From: Rhizobium sophoriradicis
GTDB taxonomy: Bacteria; Pseudomonadota; Alphaproteobacteria; Rhizobiales; Rhizobiaceae
DNA length: 64,000 bases
Reading direction: 5' to 3'
Assembly: GCF_003939025.1 (NCBI RefSeq)
Contig: NZ_RQIH01000005.1
Coordinates: 248,001-312,000 of the forward strand
The translations under genes were made by a program, and so were the position numbers. Below the pieces are notes generated by a model. That model made no database searches. It saw only the letters and a program-made list of their open reading frames with translations, and was not told the origin of the DNA. Shown here in pieces: positions 27,362-36,433 of the stretch; positions within the stretch are counted from its first letter, which is position 1; each line of letters begins with the position of its first letter.

Positions 27362-30300
27362 TTGCCCATTTCCAAGATACTCGTTGCTAATCGCTCTGAA
27401 ATAGCCATTCGCGTGTTCCGCGCGGCCAACGAGCTTGGAATAAAAACGGTGGCGATCTGGGCGGAAGAGGACAAGCTGGCGCTGCACCGCTTCAAGGCAG
27501 ACGAAAGCTATCAGGTCGGCCGCGGCCCGCATCTTGCTCGCGACCTCGGACCGATCGAGAGCTATCTGTCGATCGATGAGGTGATCCGCGTCGCCAAGCT
27601 TTCCGGCGCCGACGCCATTCACCCCGGCTACGGCCTCTTGTCGGAAAGCCCGGAATTCGTCGATGCCTGCAACAAGGCCGGCATCATCTTCATCGGCCCG
27701 AAGGCCGATACGATGCGCCAGCTCGGCAACAAGGTGGCGGCGCGCAATTTGGCGATCTCGGTCGGCGTGCCCGTCGTGCCGGCAACCGAACCGTTGCCGG
27801 ACGATATGGCCGAAGTGGCGAAGATGGCCGAAGAGATCGGTTATCCCGTCATGCTGAAGGCTTCCTGGGGCGGTGGCGGCCGCGGCATGCGCGCAATCCG
27901 CGATCCGAAGGATCTCGCCCGCGAGGTGACCGAGGCCAAGCGCGAGGCGATGGCGGCCTTCGGCAAGGACGAAGTCTATCTGGAAAAGCTGGTCGAGCGT
28001 GCCCGCCATGTCGAAAGCCAGGTCCTCGGCGACACACACAGCAATGTCGTGCATCTCTTCGAGCGTGACTGCTCGATCCAGCGCCGCAACCAGAAGGTCG
28101 TCGAGCGTGCGCCGGCGCCCTATCTTTCCGAGGCGCAGCGCCAGGAGCTCGCCGCCTATTCGCTGAAGATCGCAGCGGCGACCAACTATATCGGCGCCGG
28201 CACCGTCGAATATCTGATGGATGCCGATACCGGAAAATTCTACTTCATCGAGGTCAATCCGCGGATCCAGGTCGAGCATACGGTGACCGAAGTGGTCACC
28301 GGCATCGATATCGTCAAGGCGCAGATCCATATCCTCGACGGGGCTGCGATCGGCACGCCGGAATCGGGCGTTCCCGCTCAGGCTGACATCCGTCTCAACG
28401 GCCATGCGCTGCAGTGCCGCATCACCACGGAAGATCCGGAGCACAACTTCATTCCGGATTACGGCCGCATCACCGCTTATCGCTCGGCTTCCGGCTTCGG
28501 CATCCGTCTCGACGGCGGCACCTCCTATTCCGGGGCGATCATCACCCGCTATTATGATCCGCTGCTCGTCAAGGTGACGGCCTGGGCGCCGAACCCGTCC
28601 GAAGCGATTTCCCGCATGGACCGTGCGCTGCGCGAATTCCGCATCCGCGGCGTCGCCACCAATCTGACCTTCCTCGAAGCGATCATCGGCCACCCGAAAT
28701 TCCGCGACAACAGCTACACCACCCGCTTCATCGACACGACGCCGGAGCTGTTCCAGCAGGTCAAGCGCCAGGACCGCGCGACGAAGCTCTTGACCTATCT
28801 CGCCGACGTCACCGTCAACGGCCATCCCGAGGCCAAGGACCGGCCGAAGCCGATTGCCAACGCCGCCAAGCCGGTGGTGCCCTATGCCAACGGCAATGGC
28901 GTCAAGGACGGCACCAAGCAGCTGCTCGACAGGCTCGGCCCGAAGAAATTCGGCGAATGGATGCGCAATGAGAAGCGCGTGCTTTTGACCGATACGACAA
29001 TGCGCGACGGCCATCAGTCGCTGCTTGCCACCCGCATGCGCACCTATGACATCGCCAGGATCGCCGGCACCTATGCGCATGCGCTGCCGAACCTTCTGTC
29101 GCTCGAATGCTGGGGCGGCGCCACCTTCGACGTCTCCATGCGCTTCCTGACCGAAGATCCGTGGGAGCGGCTGGCGCTGATCCGCGAGGGCGCGCCGAAC
29201 CTGCTCCTGCAGATGCTGCTGCGCGGCGCCAACGGCGTCGGCTACACCAACTATCCCGACAATGTCGTCAAATATTTCGTCCGCCAGGCGGCCAGAGGCG
29301 GCATCGATCTCTTCCGCGTCTTCGACTGCCTTAACTGGGTCGAGAACATGCGGGTATCGATGGATGCGATCGCCGAGGAGAACAAACTCTGCGAGGCGGC
29401 GATCTGCTATACCGGCGATATCCTCAATTCCGCCCGCCCGAAATACGACCTGAAATACTATACCGAGCTTGCGGTCGAGCTCGAAAAGGCCGGCGCCCAT
29501 ATCATCGCGGTCAAGGATATGGCGGGTCTGTTGAAGCCGGCGGCGGCGAAGGTGCTGTTCAAGGCGCTGCGCGAGGCGACCGGCCTGCCGATCCACTTCC
29601 ACACCCATGACACCTCGGGCATTGCGGCCGCCACCGTTCTTGCCGCCGTCGAAGCCGGTGTCGATGCCGTCGATGCGGCGATGGATGCGCTTTCCGGCAG
29701 TACTTCGCAGCCCTGTCTCGGCTCGATCGTCGAGGCGCTCTCCGGCTCCGAGCGTGATCCCGGCCTCGATCCGGAATGGATCCGCCGCATCTCCTTCTAT
29801 TGGGAAGCGGTGCGCAATCAGTATGCGGCCTTCGAAAGCGACCTCAAGGGGCCGGCCTCGGAAGTCTATCTGCACGAAATGCCGGGCGGCCAGTTCACCA
29901 ACCTCAAGGAGCAGGCCCGTTCGCTGGGACTGGAAACCCGCTGGCACCAAGTGGCGCAGGCCTATGCCGACGCCAACCAGATGTTCGGTGATATCGTCAA
30001 GGTGACGCCCTCTTCCAAGGTGGTCGGCGACATGGCGCTGATGATGGTCAGCCAGGACCTGACGGTCGCCGACGTCGTCAGCCCAGAGCGCGAAGTCTCC
30101 TTCCCGGAATCGGTGGTCTCGATGCTGAAGGGCGATCTCGGCCAGCCGCCGTCGGGATGGCCGGCAGCGCTGCAGAAGAAGGCACTGAAAGGCGAAAAGC
30201 CCTACACGGTGCGTCCCGGCTCGCTGCTGAAGGAAGCCGATCTCGATGCCGAGCGCAAGGTCATCGAGACGAAGCTGGAACGCGAGGTCAGCGACTTCGA

Positions 30301-30826
30301 GTTCGCCTCATACCTGATGTATCCGAAGGTCTTCACCGACTTTGCGCTCGCCTCCGATACCTATGGGCCGGTCTCGGTGCTGCCGACGCCGGCTTATTTC
30401 TACGGGCTAGCCGATGGCGACGAGCTGTTTGCCGATATCGAAAAGGGCAAGACCCTCGTCATCGTCAATCAGGCGATGAGCGCCACCGACAGCCAGGGCA
30501 TGGTCACCGTCTTCTTCGAGCTCAACGGCCAGCCGCGGCGCATCAAGGTGCCGGACCGGGCGCATGGGGCGACGGGGGCTGCCGTGCGCCGCAAGGCCGA
30601 GCCCGGCAATGGTGCCCATGTCGGCGCGCCGATGCCCGGCGTCATCAGCCGCGTCTTCGCCTCATCAGGCCAGGCCGTCAGCGCCGGTGACGTGCTCGTC
30701 TCCATCGAGGCGATGAAGATGGAAACCGCGATCCATGCGGAAAAGGACGGAACGATTGCGGAAATCCTCGTCAAGGCCGGCGACCAGATCGATGCCAAGG
30801 ACCTGCTTGTCGTCTATGCCGGTTGA
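27362..30826 (+). CDS. pyc: Pyruvate carboxylase
   Basis: A 1154-residue biotin enzyme that makes oxaloacetate from pyruvate, bicarbonate and ATP (anaplerosis). Domains in order: biotin carboxylase (residues 1 to about 455, with I-L-V-A-N-R-S-E-I-A and the ATP-grasp glycine-rich loop W-G-G-G-G-R-G-M), carboxyltransferase (from L-L-T-D-T-T-M-R-D-G-H-Q-S near residue 540, metal-binding H-F-H-T-H-D near 745), and the C-terminal biotinyl domain with E-A-M-K-M-E near residue 1119, whose Lys carries biotin. The start is TTG (27362), supported by GGAGGAGA eight bases upstream and by homology starting at P-I-S-K-I-L. It lies next to expR as in S. meliloti. Confidence 0.97.
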   Translation: MPISKILVANRSEIAIRVFRAANELGIKTVAIWAEEDKLALHRFKADESYQVGRGPHLARDLGPIESYLSIDEVIRVAKLSGADAIHPGYGLLSESPEFVDACNKAGIIFIGPKADTMRQLGNKVAARNLAISVGVPVVPATEPLPDDMAEVAKMAEEIGYPVMLKASWGGGGRGMRAIRDPKDLAREVTEAKREAMAAFGKDEVYLEKLVERARHVESQVLGDTHSNVVHLFERDCSIQRRNQKVVERAPAPYLSEAQRQELAAYSLKIAAATNYIGAGTVEYLMDADTGKFYFIEVNPRIQVEHTVTEVVTGIDIVKAQIHILDGAAIGTPESGVPAQADIRLNGHALQCRITTEDPEHNFIPDYGRITAYRSASGFGIRLDGGTSYSGAIITRYYDPLLVKVTAWAPNPSEAISRMDRALREFRIRGVATNLTFLEAIIGHPKFRDNSYTTRFIDTTPELFQQVKRQDRATKLLTYLADVTVNGHPEAKDRPKPIANAAKPVVPYANGNGVKDGTKQLLDRLGPKKFGEWMRNEKRVLLTDTTMRDGHQSLLATRMRTYDIARIAGTYAHALPNLLSLECWGGATFDVSMRFLTEDPWERLALIREGAPNLLLQMLLRGANGVGYTNYPDNVVKYFVRQAARGGIDLFRVFDCLNWVENMRVSMDAIAEENKLCEAAICYTGDILNSARPKYDLKYYTELAVELEKAGAHIIAVKDMAGLLKPAAAKVLFKALREATGLPIHFHTHDTSGIAAATVLAAVEAGVDAVDAAMDALSGSTSQPCLGSIVEALSGSERDPGLDPEWIRRISFYWEAVRNQYAAFESDLKGPASEVYLHEMPGGQFTNLKEQARSLGLETRWHQVAQAYADANQMFGDIVKVTPSSKVVGDMALMMVSQDLTVADVVSPEREVSFPESVVSMLKGDLGQPPSGWPAALQKKALKGEKPYTVRPGSLLKEADLDAERKVIETKLEREVSDFEFASYLMYPKVFTDFALASDTYGPVSVLPTPAYFYGLADGDELFADIEKGKTLVIVNQAMSATDSQGMVTVFFELNGQPRRIKVPDRAHGATGAAVRRKAEPGNGAHVGAPMPGVISRVFASSGQAVSAGDVLVSIEAMKMETAIHAEKDGTIAEILVKAGDQIDAKDLLVVYAG

Positions 30827-30925
30827 GCCTTGCCGAGAGGCTTGTTCAGCTGCCGGAGGCTTCGGCCAATCACCCGATTGTGTGTGATCAAGCTGTCGGA
30901 AAGCTGATTTTTCGAAGCGTTTACG

Positions 30926-30957
30926 GCCTCCTCGCCTTGCCCGGTGAGGAGGCTTTC
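30926..30957 (+). terminator. Terminator after pyc
   Basis: GCCTCCTC and GAGGAGGC form an 8-bp stem with a 12-base loop, followed by TTTCT. It lies about 100 bases after the pyc stop. Confidence 0.6.
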
Positions 30958-31011
30958 TCATAGACTTCAGGTCGTATTATCCGCCCCAAGACCAACCAGG
31001 AAATCCTCTCC

Positions 31012-31584
31012 ATGAACAAGTTGAAGATTGCCGTCATCGTCGGCAGCACGCGTATTGGCCGTTTTGCAGAACATCCGGCCAAGTGGATCGCCGGGCTCGT
31101 CGGCCAGCGCTCCGATCTCGAAGTCGAGGTTCTCGATCTTCTCGACTATCCCATGCATTTCTTCGGCGAAGAGCGCGCAACGACGGCGGAAAGCGAAGCC
31201 GCCGAACGTTGGAAGAAGAAGCTGCGCGAATTCGACGGCTTCATTTTCACCGTCGCCGAGTACAATCATGCGCCGACGGGGGTTCTGAAAAACGCGATCG
31301 ATCTCGGCGAGTTCATCCAGAAGCCGGTCGGCTTCGTGGGCTATGGCGGCGTTGGCGGTGCGCGCGCCGTCGAGCAGCTTCGCCTGATCTTCGTCGAAAT
31401 GAGCGCGGCTTCGGTCAAGACCGGCGTTCACATTGCCTTCAGCGAATATCTTGCCGTTCTCAAGGAGGGCAAGCAGCTTGGGGACTACGCCCATCTCAAC
31501 GAAGCCGCCAAGAACATGCTCGACCAGCTGACCTGGTGGGGCAACGCCTTGAAGGCCGCGCGCGCCGTCGTCACGGCGGCTTGA
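31012..31584 (+). CDS. NADPH-dependent FMN reductase-like flavoprotein
   Basis: A 190-residue flavodoxin-fold protein with the FMN phosphate loop G-S-T-R-I-G-R-F (residues 9-16) and the second flavin motif E-Y-N-H-A-P-T-G-V-L-K-N-A-I-D near residue 84. Members reduce FMN, quinones, azo dyes or metals with NAD(P)H in the cytoplasm; the substrate is not readable. It is monocistronic, between the pyc terminator and its own strong terminator. Confidence 0.88.
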   Translation: MNKLKIAVIVGSTRIGRFAEHPAKWIAGLVGQRSDLEVEVLDLLDYPMHFFGEERATTAESEAAERWKKKLREFDGFIFTVAEYNHAPTGVLKNAIDLGEFIQKPVGFVGYGGVGGARAVEQLRLIFVEMSAASVKTGVHIAFSEYLAVLKEGKQLGDYAHLNEAAKNMLDQLTWWGNALKAARAVVTAA

Positions 31585-31596
31585 TCGAAATGCCGG

Positions 31597-31627
31597 CGGT
31601 GCCGGGCGACAGCCCGGCACCGTTTTA
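31597..31627 (+). terminator. Terminator between the FMN reductase and the convergent ABC transporter operon
   Basis: A perfect 11-bp stem (CGGTGCCGGGC / GCCCGGCACCG, GACA loop) is followed by TTTTAAA. It also overlaps the stop of the minus-strand ATPase gene. Confidence 0.85.
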
Positions 31628-32386
31628 AATATCGTAGGTATGCGCCGCGTTGATCGTCGAGATGAAGCGCTTGGTGCGTTCGCGCTCAGGCGCGGTGAAG
31701 ATCGCTCTGGCGCTGCCCGTTTCCACCACGCTGCCGGCTTCCAGGAAGACGACGTCATTGGCGATCTTGGAGGCGAGGCGCAGATCATGGGTCGCCATCA
31801 CCATGGTCGTGCCTTCCCGGGCCAGCTGGCCCAGCACATCGACCACTTCCGCCGAAAGTTCCGGATCGAGCGCCGAGGTCGGCTCGTCACACAGAAGCAC
31901 GCGCGGCGACGGCGCCAGCGCCCGGGCGATCGCCACGCGCTGTTGCTGGCCGCCCGATAATGTCGAGGGCCAGGCATCGGCCTTGTGTGCCATGTCCACC
32001 TTGGTCAGGAGTTCCGTGGCGCGTTCGCGGGCTTTCTCCTTCGGCCATTTCAGCACCGTGACCAGACCTTCCATGACATTTTCGATCGCGGTTTGATGCG
32101 GGAAGAGCTGGAAGTTCTGGAAGACCATGCCGGTCTGGCGGCGGATTTTCTGAATCGCCTGCCAGCCGACGCGTTTGCCGGGCGCGAAGGAAAGCTCTGC
32201 CTCGCCGAGACGGATTGCACCTGATGTCGGGATTTCGAGCAGGTTGATACAGCGCAGCAGCGTGCTTTTGCCGCCGCCTGAGGGCCCGACCAGCGCGGTG
32301 ACGCTGCCTTCGGGAATGCGAATGCTGATGTCCTTCAGGATGATGGCGTCGCCGAAGCGCTTTTCGATGTTGGAAAGCTCGATCAT
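31625..32386 (-). CDS. Polar amino-acid ABC transporter ATP-binding protein
   Basis: A 253-residue GlnQ/HisP-type ATPase: I-E-L-S-N-I-E-K-R-F-G-D at the start, Walker A G-P-S-G-G-G-K-S-T-L near residue 34, Q-T-G-M-V-F-Q-N-F-Q-L-F-P-H Q-loop typical of the family, signature L-S-G-G-Q-Q-Q-R, and Walker B V-L-L-C-D-E-P-T-S-A-L-D-P. Its ATG overlaps the stop of the permease gene (ATGA), so the two are translationally coupled. It is the third gene of the operon binding protein - permease - ATPase. Confidence 0.92.
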   Translation of the reverse strand: MIELSNIEKRFGDAIILKDISIRIPEGSVTALVGPSGGGKSTLLRCINLLEIPTSGAIRLGEAELSFAPGKRVGWQAIQKIRRQTGMVFQNFQLFPHQTAIENVMEGLVTVLKWPKEKARERATELLTKVDMAHKADAWPSTLSGGQQQRVAIARALAPSPRVLLCDEPTSALDPELSAEVVDVLGQLAREGTTMVMATHDLRLASKIANDVVFLEAGSVVETGSARAIFTAPERERTKRFISTINAAHTYDI

Positions 32387-33063
32387 GCATTTGCCTCCAG
32401 CATGCCGCCGTAACGCGCGAAGCGGCGTTCCAGCCGCACCTGCAGCTGCGAGAGGATGGAGCTCAGGACAAGATAGATCAGCGCCGCCTCGATATAGAGG
32501 ATCAGTGGCTCATAGGTGGTGGCGACGATGCGCTGCGCGGCCTGGAAGAGCTCCGGCACGGTGATGGCGGCGGCAAGCGACGTGTCCTTCACCAGCGAGA
32601 TGAAAGTGTTCGACAACGGCGGTACGGCGACGCGGCCGGCCTGCGGCAGGATGGTGCGGCTCATCGCCTGACGCCAGCTCATGCCGATCGAATAGGCCGC
32701 TTCCCACTGACCCTTGGGCACGGAGGAGATGACGGCGCGGATGATCTCGGAGCTGTAAGCGCCGATATTCAGGGTGAAGCCGATGAGGGCGGCGGGAAAG
32801 GCGTCGAGCAGGATGCCGATGCTCGGCAGGCCGTAGAAGATGACGAAGAGTTGCACGAGCAGCGGTGTGCCACGGATAACCCAGACATAGAAGCGGGCGA
32901 TCGCCGCAACCGGCGCTGGGCCGAAAAGCCGGGCGATCGCGGTGATAAGGCCGAGGATCAGGCCGAAGAAGAAGGAGAGCAGGGTCAGGGGAATGGTGAA
33001 GATCAATCCCGCCCAGAGGAGCGAGGGAAGCGATTCCGCCATCAGTTGGAGCCAGTGCGGCAA
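32383..33063 (-). CDS. Polar amino-acid ABC transporter permease
   Basis: A 226-residue His/Glu/Gln-type permease with four to five membrane segments and the HisM-like loop S-V-P-K-G-Q-W-E-A-A-Y-S-I-G-M-S-W. A TTG start at 33063 is preferred: it has GAGGGA about ten bases upstream and gives M-P-H-W-L-Q-L-M-A-E-S-L-P, a common N-terminus for the family. ATG 33042 is possible. The longer frame back to 33114 runs into the inverted repeat and is rejected. A single permease suggests a homodimeric channel. Confidence 0.85.
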   Translation of the reverse strand: MPHWLQLMAESLPSLLWAGLIFTIPLTLLSFFFGLILGLITAIARLFGPAPVAAIARFYVWVIRGTPLLVQLFVIFYGLPSIGILLDAFPAALIGFTLNIGAYSSEIIRAVISSVPKGQWEAAYSIGMSWRQAMSRTILPQAGRVAVPPLSNTFISLVKDTSLAAAITVPELFQAAQRIVATTYEPLILYIEAALIYLVLSSILSQLQVRLERRFARYGGMLEANA

Positions 33064-33103
33064 GGGATGTTCCCTCTCGTGGATTAGGGTGACATCTCGA
33101 ATA

Positions 33104-33256
33104 CCCCTCCCCAACCCCTCCCCACAAGGGGGAGGGACTTATCCAGTCTCTCGCCCCGCACGAAATAGCAGCTGAACTGCGGGCCGAAACGGTTGTTTTG
33201 AGATGAGGCGGTCCCCGCGGAGCCCCTCCCCCTTGTGGGGAGGGGTTGGGGAGGGG
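33104..33256. repeat. Perfect 33-bp inverted repeats bounding an 87-bp spacer
   Basis: The arms at 33104-33136 and 33224-33256 are exact reverse complements, built of CCCCTCCCC blocks around CACAAGGGGG. Each arm contains a smaller dyad of its own. They fill almost the whole gap between the binding-protein stop (33270) and the permease gene. They resemble the common rhizobial CCCCTCCCC intergenic repeat in two opposed copies. In RNA they would form a very stable hairpin between the first two genes of the operon. Confidence 0.8.
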
Positions 33257-33269
33257 ACTTTTCCCGAGC

Positions 33270-34043
33270 TTACTTCGAAACGTCCTGGCCGAAATACTTG
33301 TCGGCGATCTTCTTGTACGTACCGTCCGCCTTGATGTCGGCGAGCGCCTTGTTGATTTCGGCGAGCAGTTCCGGCTCGCCCTTGCGGATGATGATGCCGG
33401 AGTAATCGGCATTTTCCTGCTCAGCGGCGATCTTCACCGGCGCGTCCGGCTTGTGCTTCTTGAAGTCGAGGAAGGAGAGGCTGTCGTTGATCGTCGCATC
33501 GGCGCGCTTGGTCAGCACGAGCTGGATCGACTGGTCGAAACCGTCGGTGCCGACGAGTTCGGCGCCGGCTTCGGTCGCGAGCTTGCCGAAGTTGCTGGTC
33601 AGCGACTGGGCGGATTTCTTGCCCTTCAGATCGGCGAAGGTCTTGATGCTGTCGTCGCCGTCGCGGATGATCAGCACGGCCTTGGAGGCGATATAAGGTT
33701 CGGAGAAATCATATTTCTGCTTGCGGGCTTCGGTGATGCCGACCTGGTTGATGACGGTGTCGTAGCGCTTGGCGTCGAGGCCGGCGATCAGGCCATCCCA
33801 CTTGCCTTCGACGAATTCGGCCTTGACGCCGAGCTTTGCGGCGATCGCTTCGCCGATCTCGACGTCGAAGCCGACGAGCTTGCCGCTTTCGTCATGATAG
33901 GTGAAGGGCGCATAGGTGCCCTCGGTGCCGATTTTGAAGACGCCCGCCGACTTGATGGCGGCAAGGTTTTCGCCGGCATGGGCGGGCAGGAGGGCAGCAG
34001 CCTGAATGAGGGCAGCGGCGGCGACGGTTTTCAACCAGTTCAT
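33270..34043 (-). CDS. Polar amino-acid ABC transporter substrate-binding protein
   Basis: A 257-residue SBP_bac_3 protein: signal peptide M-N-W-L-K-T-V-A-A-A-A-L-I-Q with a likely cut after P-A-H-A, then G-T-E-G-T-Y-A-P-F-T-Y-H-D and L-V-G-F-D-V-E-I-G-E-A-I-A, the family's ligand-binding start. ATG 34043 is chosen over ATG 34055 because it begins a standard signal peptide; upstream frame to 34199 lacks such features. It is the first gene of the operon, separated from the permease by the inverted-repeat element. The ligand (Cys, Gln, His or similar) is not readable. Confidence 0.9.
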   Translation of the reverse strand: MNWLKTVAAAALIQAAALLPAHAGENLAAIKSAGVFKIGTEGTYAPFTYHDESGKLVGFDVEIGEAIAAKLGVKAEFVEGKWDGLIAGLDAKRYDTVINQVGITEARKQKYDFSEPYIASKAVLIIRDGDDSIKTFADLKGKKSAQSLTSNFGKLATEAGAELVGTDGFDQSIQLVLTKRADATINDSLSFLDFKKHKPDAPVKIAAEQENADYSGIIIRKGEPELLAEINKALADIKADGTYKKIADKYFGQDVSK

Positions 34044-34251
34044 TGTTTTATCCATCCTTGGGAGGGTTGTTAGCGGATGCGCCATAGTTCGCAGAAAACT
34101 AGGGCGTCGGAAGCGAAGGAAACTGCGAATAAAAGCAGCAAGTGCGAATATTTTTCTCAAGCGGCCGCTTGGGCCTCGAATTGCCTGCAGCCAGGCCATT
34201 TTGCCTCGTTGGCGGGCTGCTTTATTTCAACAGGTCAGAAAACGTGTGACC

Positions 34252-34285
34252 GTGCATGTTGCATGCACAGTCATAAACGTTTATG
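34252..34285. promoter_or_regulatory. Two adjacent palindromes, candidate DeoR operators
   Basis: GTGCATG and CATGCAC (34252-34258 and 34262-34268, 3-base spacer) are followed four bases later by the perfect 14-base palindrome CATAAACGTTTATG (34272-34285). The pair ends 38 bases before the DeoR-family gene, where an autoregulatory operator is expected, in the divergent gap to the amino-acid transporter operon. Confidence 0.5.
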
Positions 34286-34323
34286 CACGTTTCATATCAT
34301 TCAACCTTCAACCCGGTAAAAAC

Positions 34324-35100
34324 ATGCAGGATTTTCTGTTGCGAGAGCGCCAAGGTGTGATTTCCGAGAGGCTGCGGCTGAACGGCCGCGTGCTGGCGGC
34401 GGAACTTGCGATCGAATTCGGCGTCTCCGAAGATACGGTGCGGCGCGACCTTCGCGAGATGGCGGCGGCGGGACTCTGCGAGCGGGTCTATGGCGGCGCC
34501 TTGCCGGTCGCGCCGGCATATGGAAGCCTGACCCAGCGCATCGGCCTTGCCGCCGACCGGAAGCAGGCACTGGCGCAGGCCGCGGCAAATCAGATCGCCG
34601 CCGGCTTGACGGTGTTCTTCGATGCCGGCAGCACCAATCTGGCGATTGCCAATGCCTTGCCGGCCGAACTCGAACTGACGGCTGCGACCAATGCGCCGGC
34701 AATCGCCGCAGTGCTGATCGACAAGCCCGCTGTCAACGTCATCCTGATCGGCGGCATGGTGGACCGGCAGACCGGCGGGGCGCTCGGCGCCAAGGCGCTA
34801 CGGGATATGGAACAGATATCGCCGGATCTCTGCATTCTCGGCGCCTGCGGCGTCGATCTCGAGGCCGGCATCACAGCGTTCGGCTTCGAGGATGCGGAGT
34901 TCAAACGGTTTGCGACGTCGAAAAGCAGAAAAGTTCTGGTGGCCGTGACCTCGGAGAAATTCGGCACCGCTGCGCCCCACGGCATCCTGCCGATGGCACA
35001 TTGCGAATGCCTGGTGGTCGAGCACGATGCCGACCCGGCCGTCCTTGCCGGCTATCGCGAGCGCGGCTGCAGGACCGTCATCGCCGAGCAAACGAACTGA
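34324..35100 (+). CDS. DeoR-family transcriptional regulator
   Basis: A 258-residue repressor with an N-terminal helix-turn-helix (R-Q-G-V-I-S-E-R-L, then F-G-V-S-E-D-T-V-R-R-D-L-R-E-M at about residues 36-50) and a DeoR C-terminal sensor domain with the sugar-phosphate motifs D-A-G-S-T-N near residue 100 and G-A-C-G-V-D near 177. ATG 34324 is used since family similarity starts there; the frame is open back to 34006 but reads through the promoter region. It probably controls itself and perhaps the MFS gene 64 bases downstream; the effector is likely a phosphorylated sugar by family precedent. Confidence 0.9.
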   Translation: MQDFLLRERQGVISERLRLNGRVLAAELAIEFGVSEDTVRRDLREMAAAGLCERVYGGALPVAPAYGSLTQRIGLAADRKQALAQAAANQIAAGLTVFFDAGSTNLAIANALPAELELTAATNAPAIAAVLIDKPAVNVILIGGMVDRQTGGALGAKALRDMEQISPDLCILGACGVDLEAGITAFGFEDAEFKRFATSKSRKVLVAVTSEKFGTAAPHGILPMAHCECLVVEHDADPAVLAGYRERGCRTVIAEQTN

Positions 35101-35164
35101 ACCGCTGTCATAGAGTTTAGAAAAACCGGGCTTGTTTAGACCGGCAATGAGGAAAGACCGAGAA

Positions 35165-36358
35165 ATGGACAGTCATGTGAGTGCACCGCGGGGAGCCAGG
35201 AGCGGCTTCATCACCAGAAGCAGGGCGGCCGTTTCCCTGCTCTTTCTCATGAACGGCTTCGTCGTCGGCTGCTGGGCGCCGAAGATCCCGGATTTTGCCG
35301 AGCGTCTCGGGCTCTCCAAGTTCGAGCTCGGGCTTATGATCATCGTCTTCGGTGTCGGCTCGCTGGTCATGATGCCGATCGCCGGCGCGCAGATCGCCAA
35401 ACTTGGTTCGCGTGTCGTCGTCCGGGCAACCGCCGTTTGCGTGCTGCCGCTGCTCCTGGCTTTGACGCTCGCCCCGAACGTGATCACCGCGGCTGTCTCG
35501 CTCTTCCTGTTCGGCGGCTTCATCGGCGCCATGGATGTGGCGATGAATGCCAACGCGGTCTCTGTCGAAAAATCCATGCGCCGCGCCATCATGTCCTCCT
35601 GCCACGCCTTCTGGAGCCTCGGTGGCTTGATCGGCTCCGGCCTCGGCGGCATCGTGATCGCCAAGCTCGGCATTCTCGGCCATGCCCAGCTGGCGACCGT
35701 GCTGGCGGCGATATTCGTAGCCGTCGCCTGGCCGATGATCCTTGCCGATCCGCCCCATCCCGATGCCAAGAAGGAGAAGACGCGGCTGCCGATGGTGCCG
35801 CTGCCGTGGCTGCTCGGCTTGATGGCGCTGTTCTCCATGGTGCCGGAAGGCGCGGTTCTGGATTGGGGCGCGCTCTATCTCCGGCAGGAAATGGATGCTT
35901 CTGTCGCCCTATCCGGTCTCGGTTTCGCAGCCTTTTCGGCGACCATGGCGACCATGCGCTTTGCCGGCGATCTGGTGCGCGATCGCCTCGGAGGCGTCAA
36001 AACGCTACGCATCTGCACGCTTTTTGCCATCGTCGGCATGTTGCTTGCTGGCCTTGCGCCGGATGCCGAGATCGCCATCCTGGGTTTTGCCCTTTGCGGC
36101 ATCGGCATTTCCAACATGGTGCCGATCGCTTTCTCTGCGGCGGGCAATATTCCCGGCCTCAAACCCGGCATCGGCATCTCCGTCGTCACGACGATGGGTT
36201 ATTCCGGCATGCTCGTCGCGCCGTCGCTGATCGGCTTCGTTGCTGAACATATCGGCTTTGCCGTGGTCTTTATGGCGCTGCCGGTGCTGCTGCTGTTCGT
36301 TCTCGCGTTTTCGAAGCTGGCCCATTATGCCGACGGAGTTTCCGGAGGCGGCCATTGA
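35165..36358 (+). CDS. MFS transporter
   Basis: A 397-residue membrane protein with about twelve hydrophobic segments. Its start, L-F-L-M-N-G-F-V-V-G-C-W-A-P-K-I-P-D-F-A-E-R, resembles the YbjJ/FucP-like branch of the major facilitator superfamily. ATG 35165 is preferred because GAGGAAAG lies eight bases upstream. It is codirectional with the DeoR gene, so a sugar or sugar-derived substrate is plausible but unproven. Confidence 0.85.
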   Translation: MDSHVSAPRGARSGFITRSRAAVSLLFLMNGFVVGCWAPKIPDFAERLGLSKFELGLMIIVFGVGSLVMMPIAGAQIAKLGSRVVVRATAVCVLPLLLALTLAPNVITAAVSLFLFGGFIGAMDVAMNANAVSVEKSMRRAIMSSCHAFWSLGGLIGSGLGGIVIAKLGILGHAQLATVLAAIFVAVAWPMILADPPHPDAKKEKTRLPMVPLPWLLGLMALFSMVPEGAVLDWGALYLRQEMDASVALSGLGFAAFSATMATMRFAGDLVRDRLGGVKTLRICTLFAIVGMLLAGLAPDAEIAILGFALCGIGISNMVPIAFSAAGNIPGLKPGIGISVVTTMGYSGMLVAPSLIGFVAEHIGFAVVFMALPVLLLFVLAFSKLAHYADGVSGGGH

Positions 36359-36433
36359 GCCGCCTCCAAACAAAAGTGATATAGGGGGCGGTTGACAAGA
36401 AAGCGGTCATGATCCACCTGAAAGGCACCATTT

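Noticed and set aside
26552..29950. 1132-codon open frame on the minus strand across expR and pyc
   Set aside because: It lies antisense to two clearly recognised genes. Its composition (Arg/His/Asp-rich, no domain) is what a GC-rich complementary frame gives.
33104..33256. Possible CRISPR or IS element at the inverted repeats
   Set aside because: Only two opposed arms are present, with no spacer array and no transposase frame between them.
34006..34323. N-terminal extension of the DeoR regulator
   Set aside because: The extension reads through the promoter and palindromes and begins before them; the family starts at the ATG at 34324.
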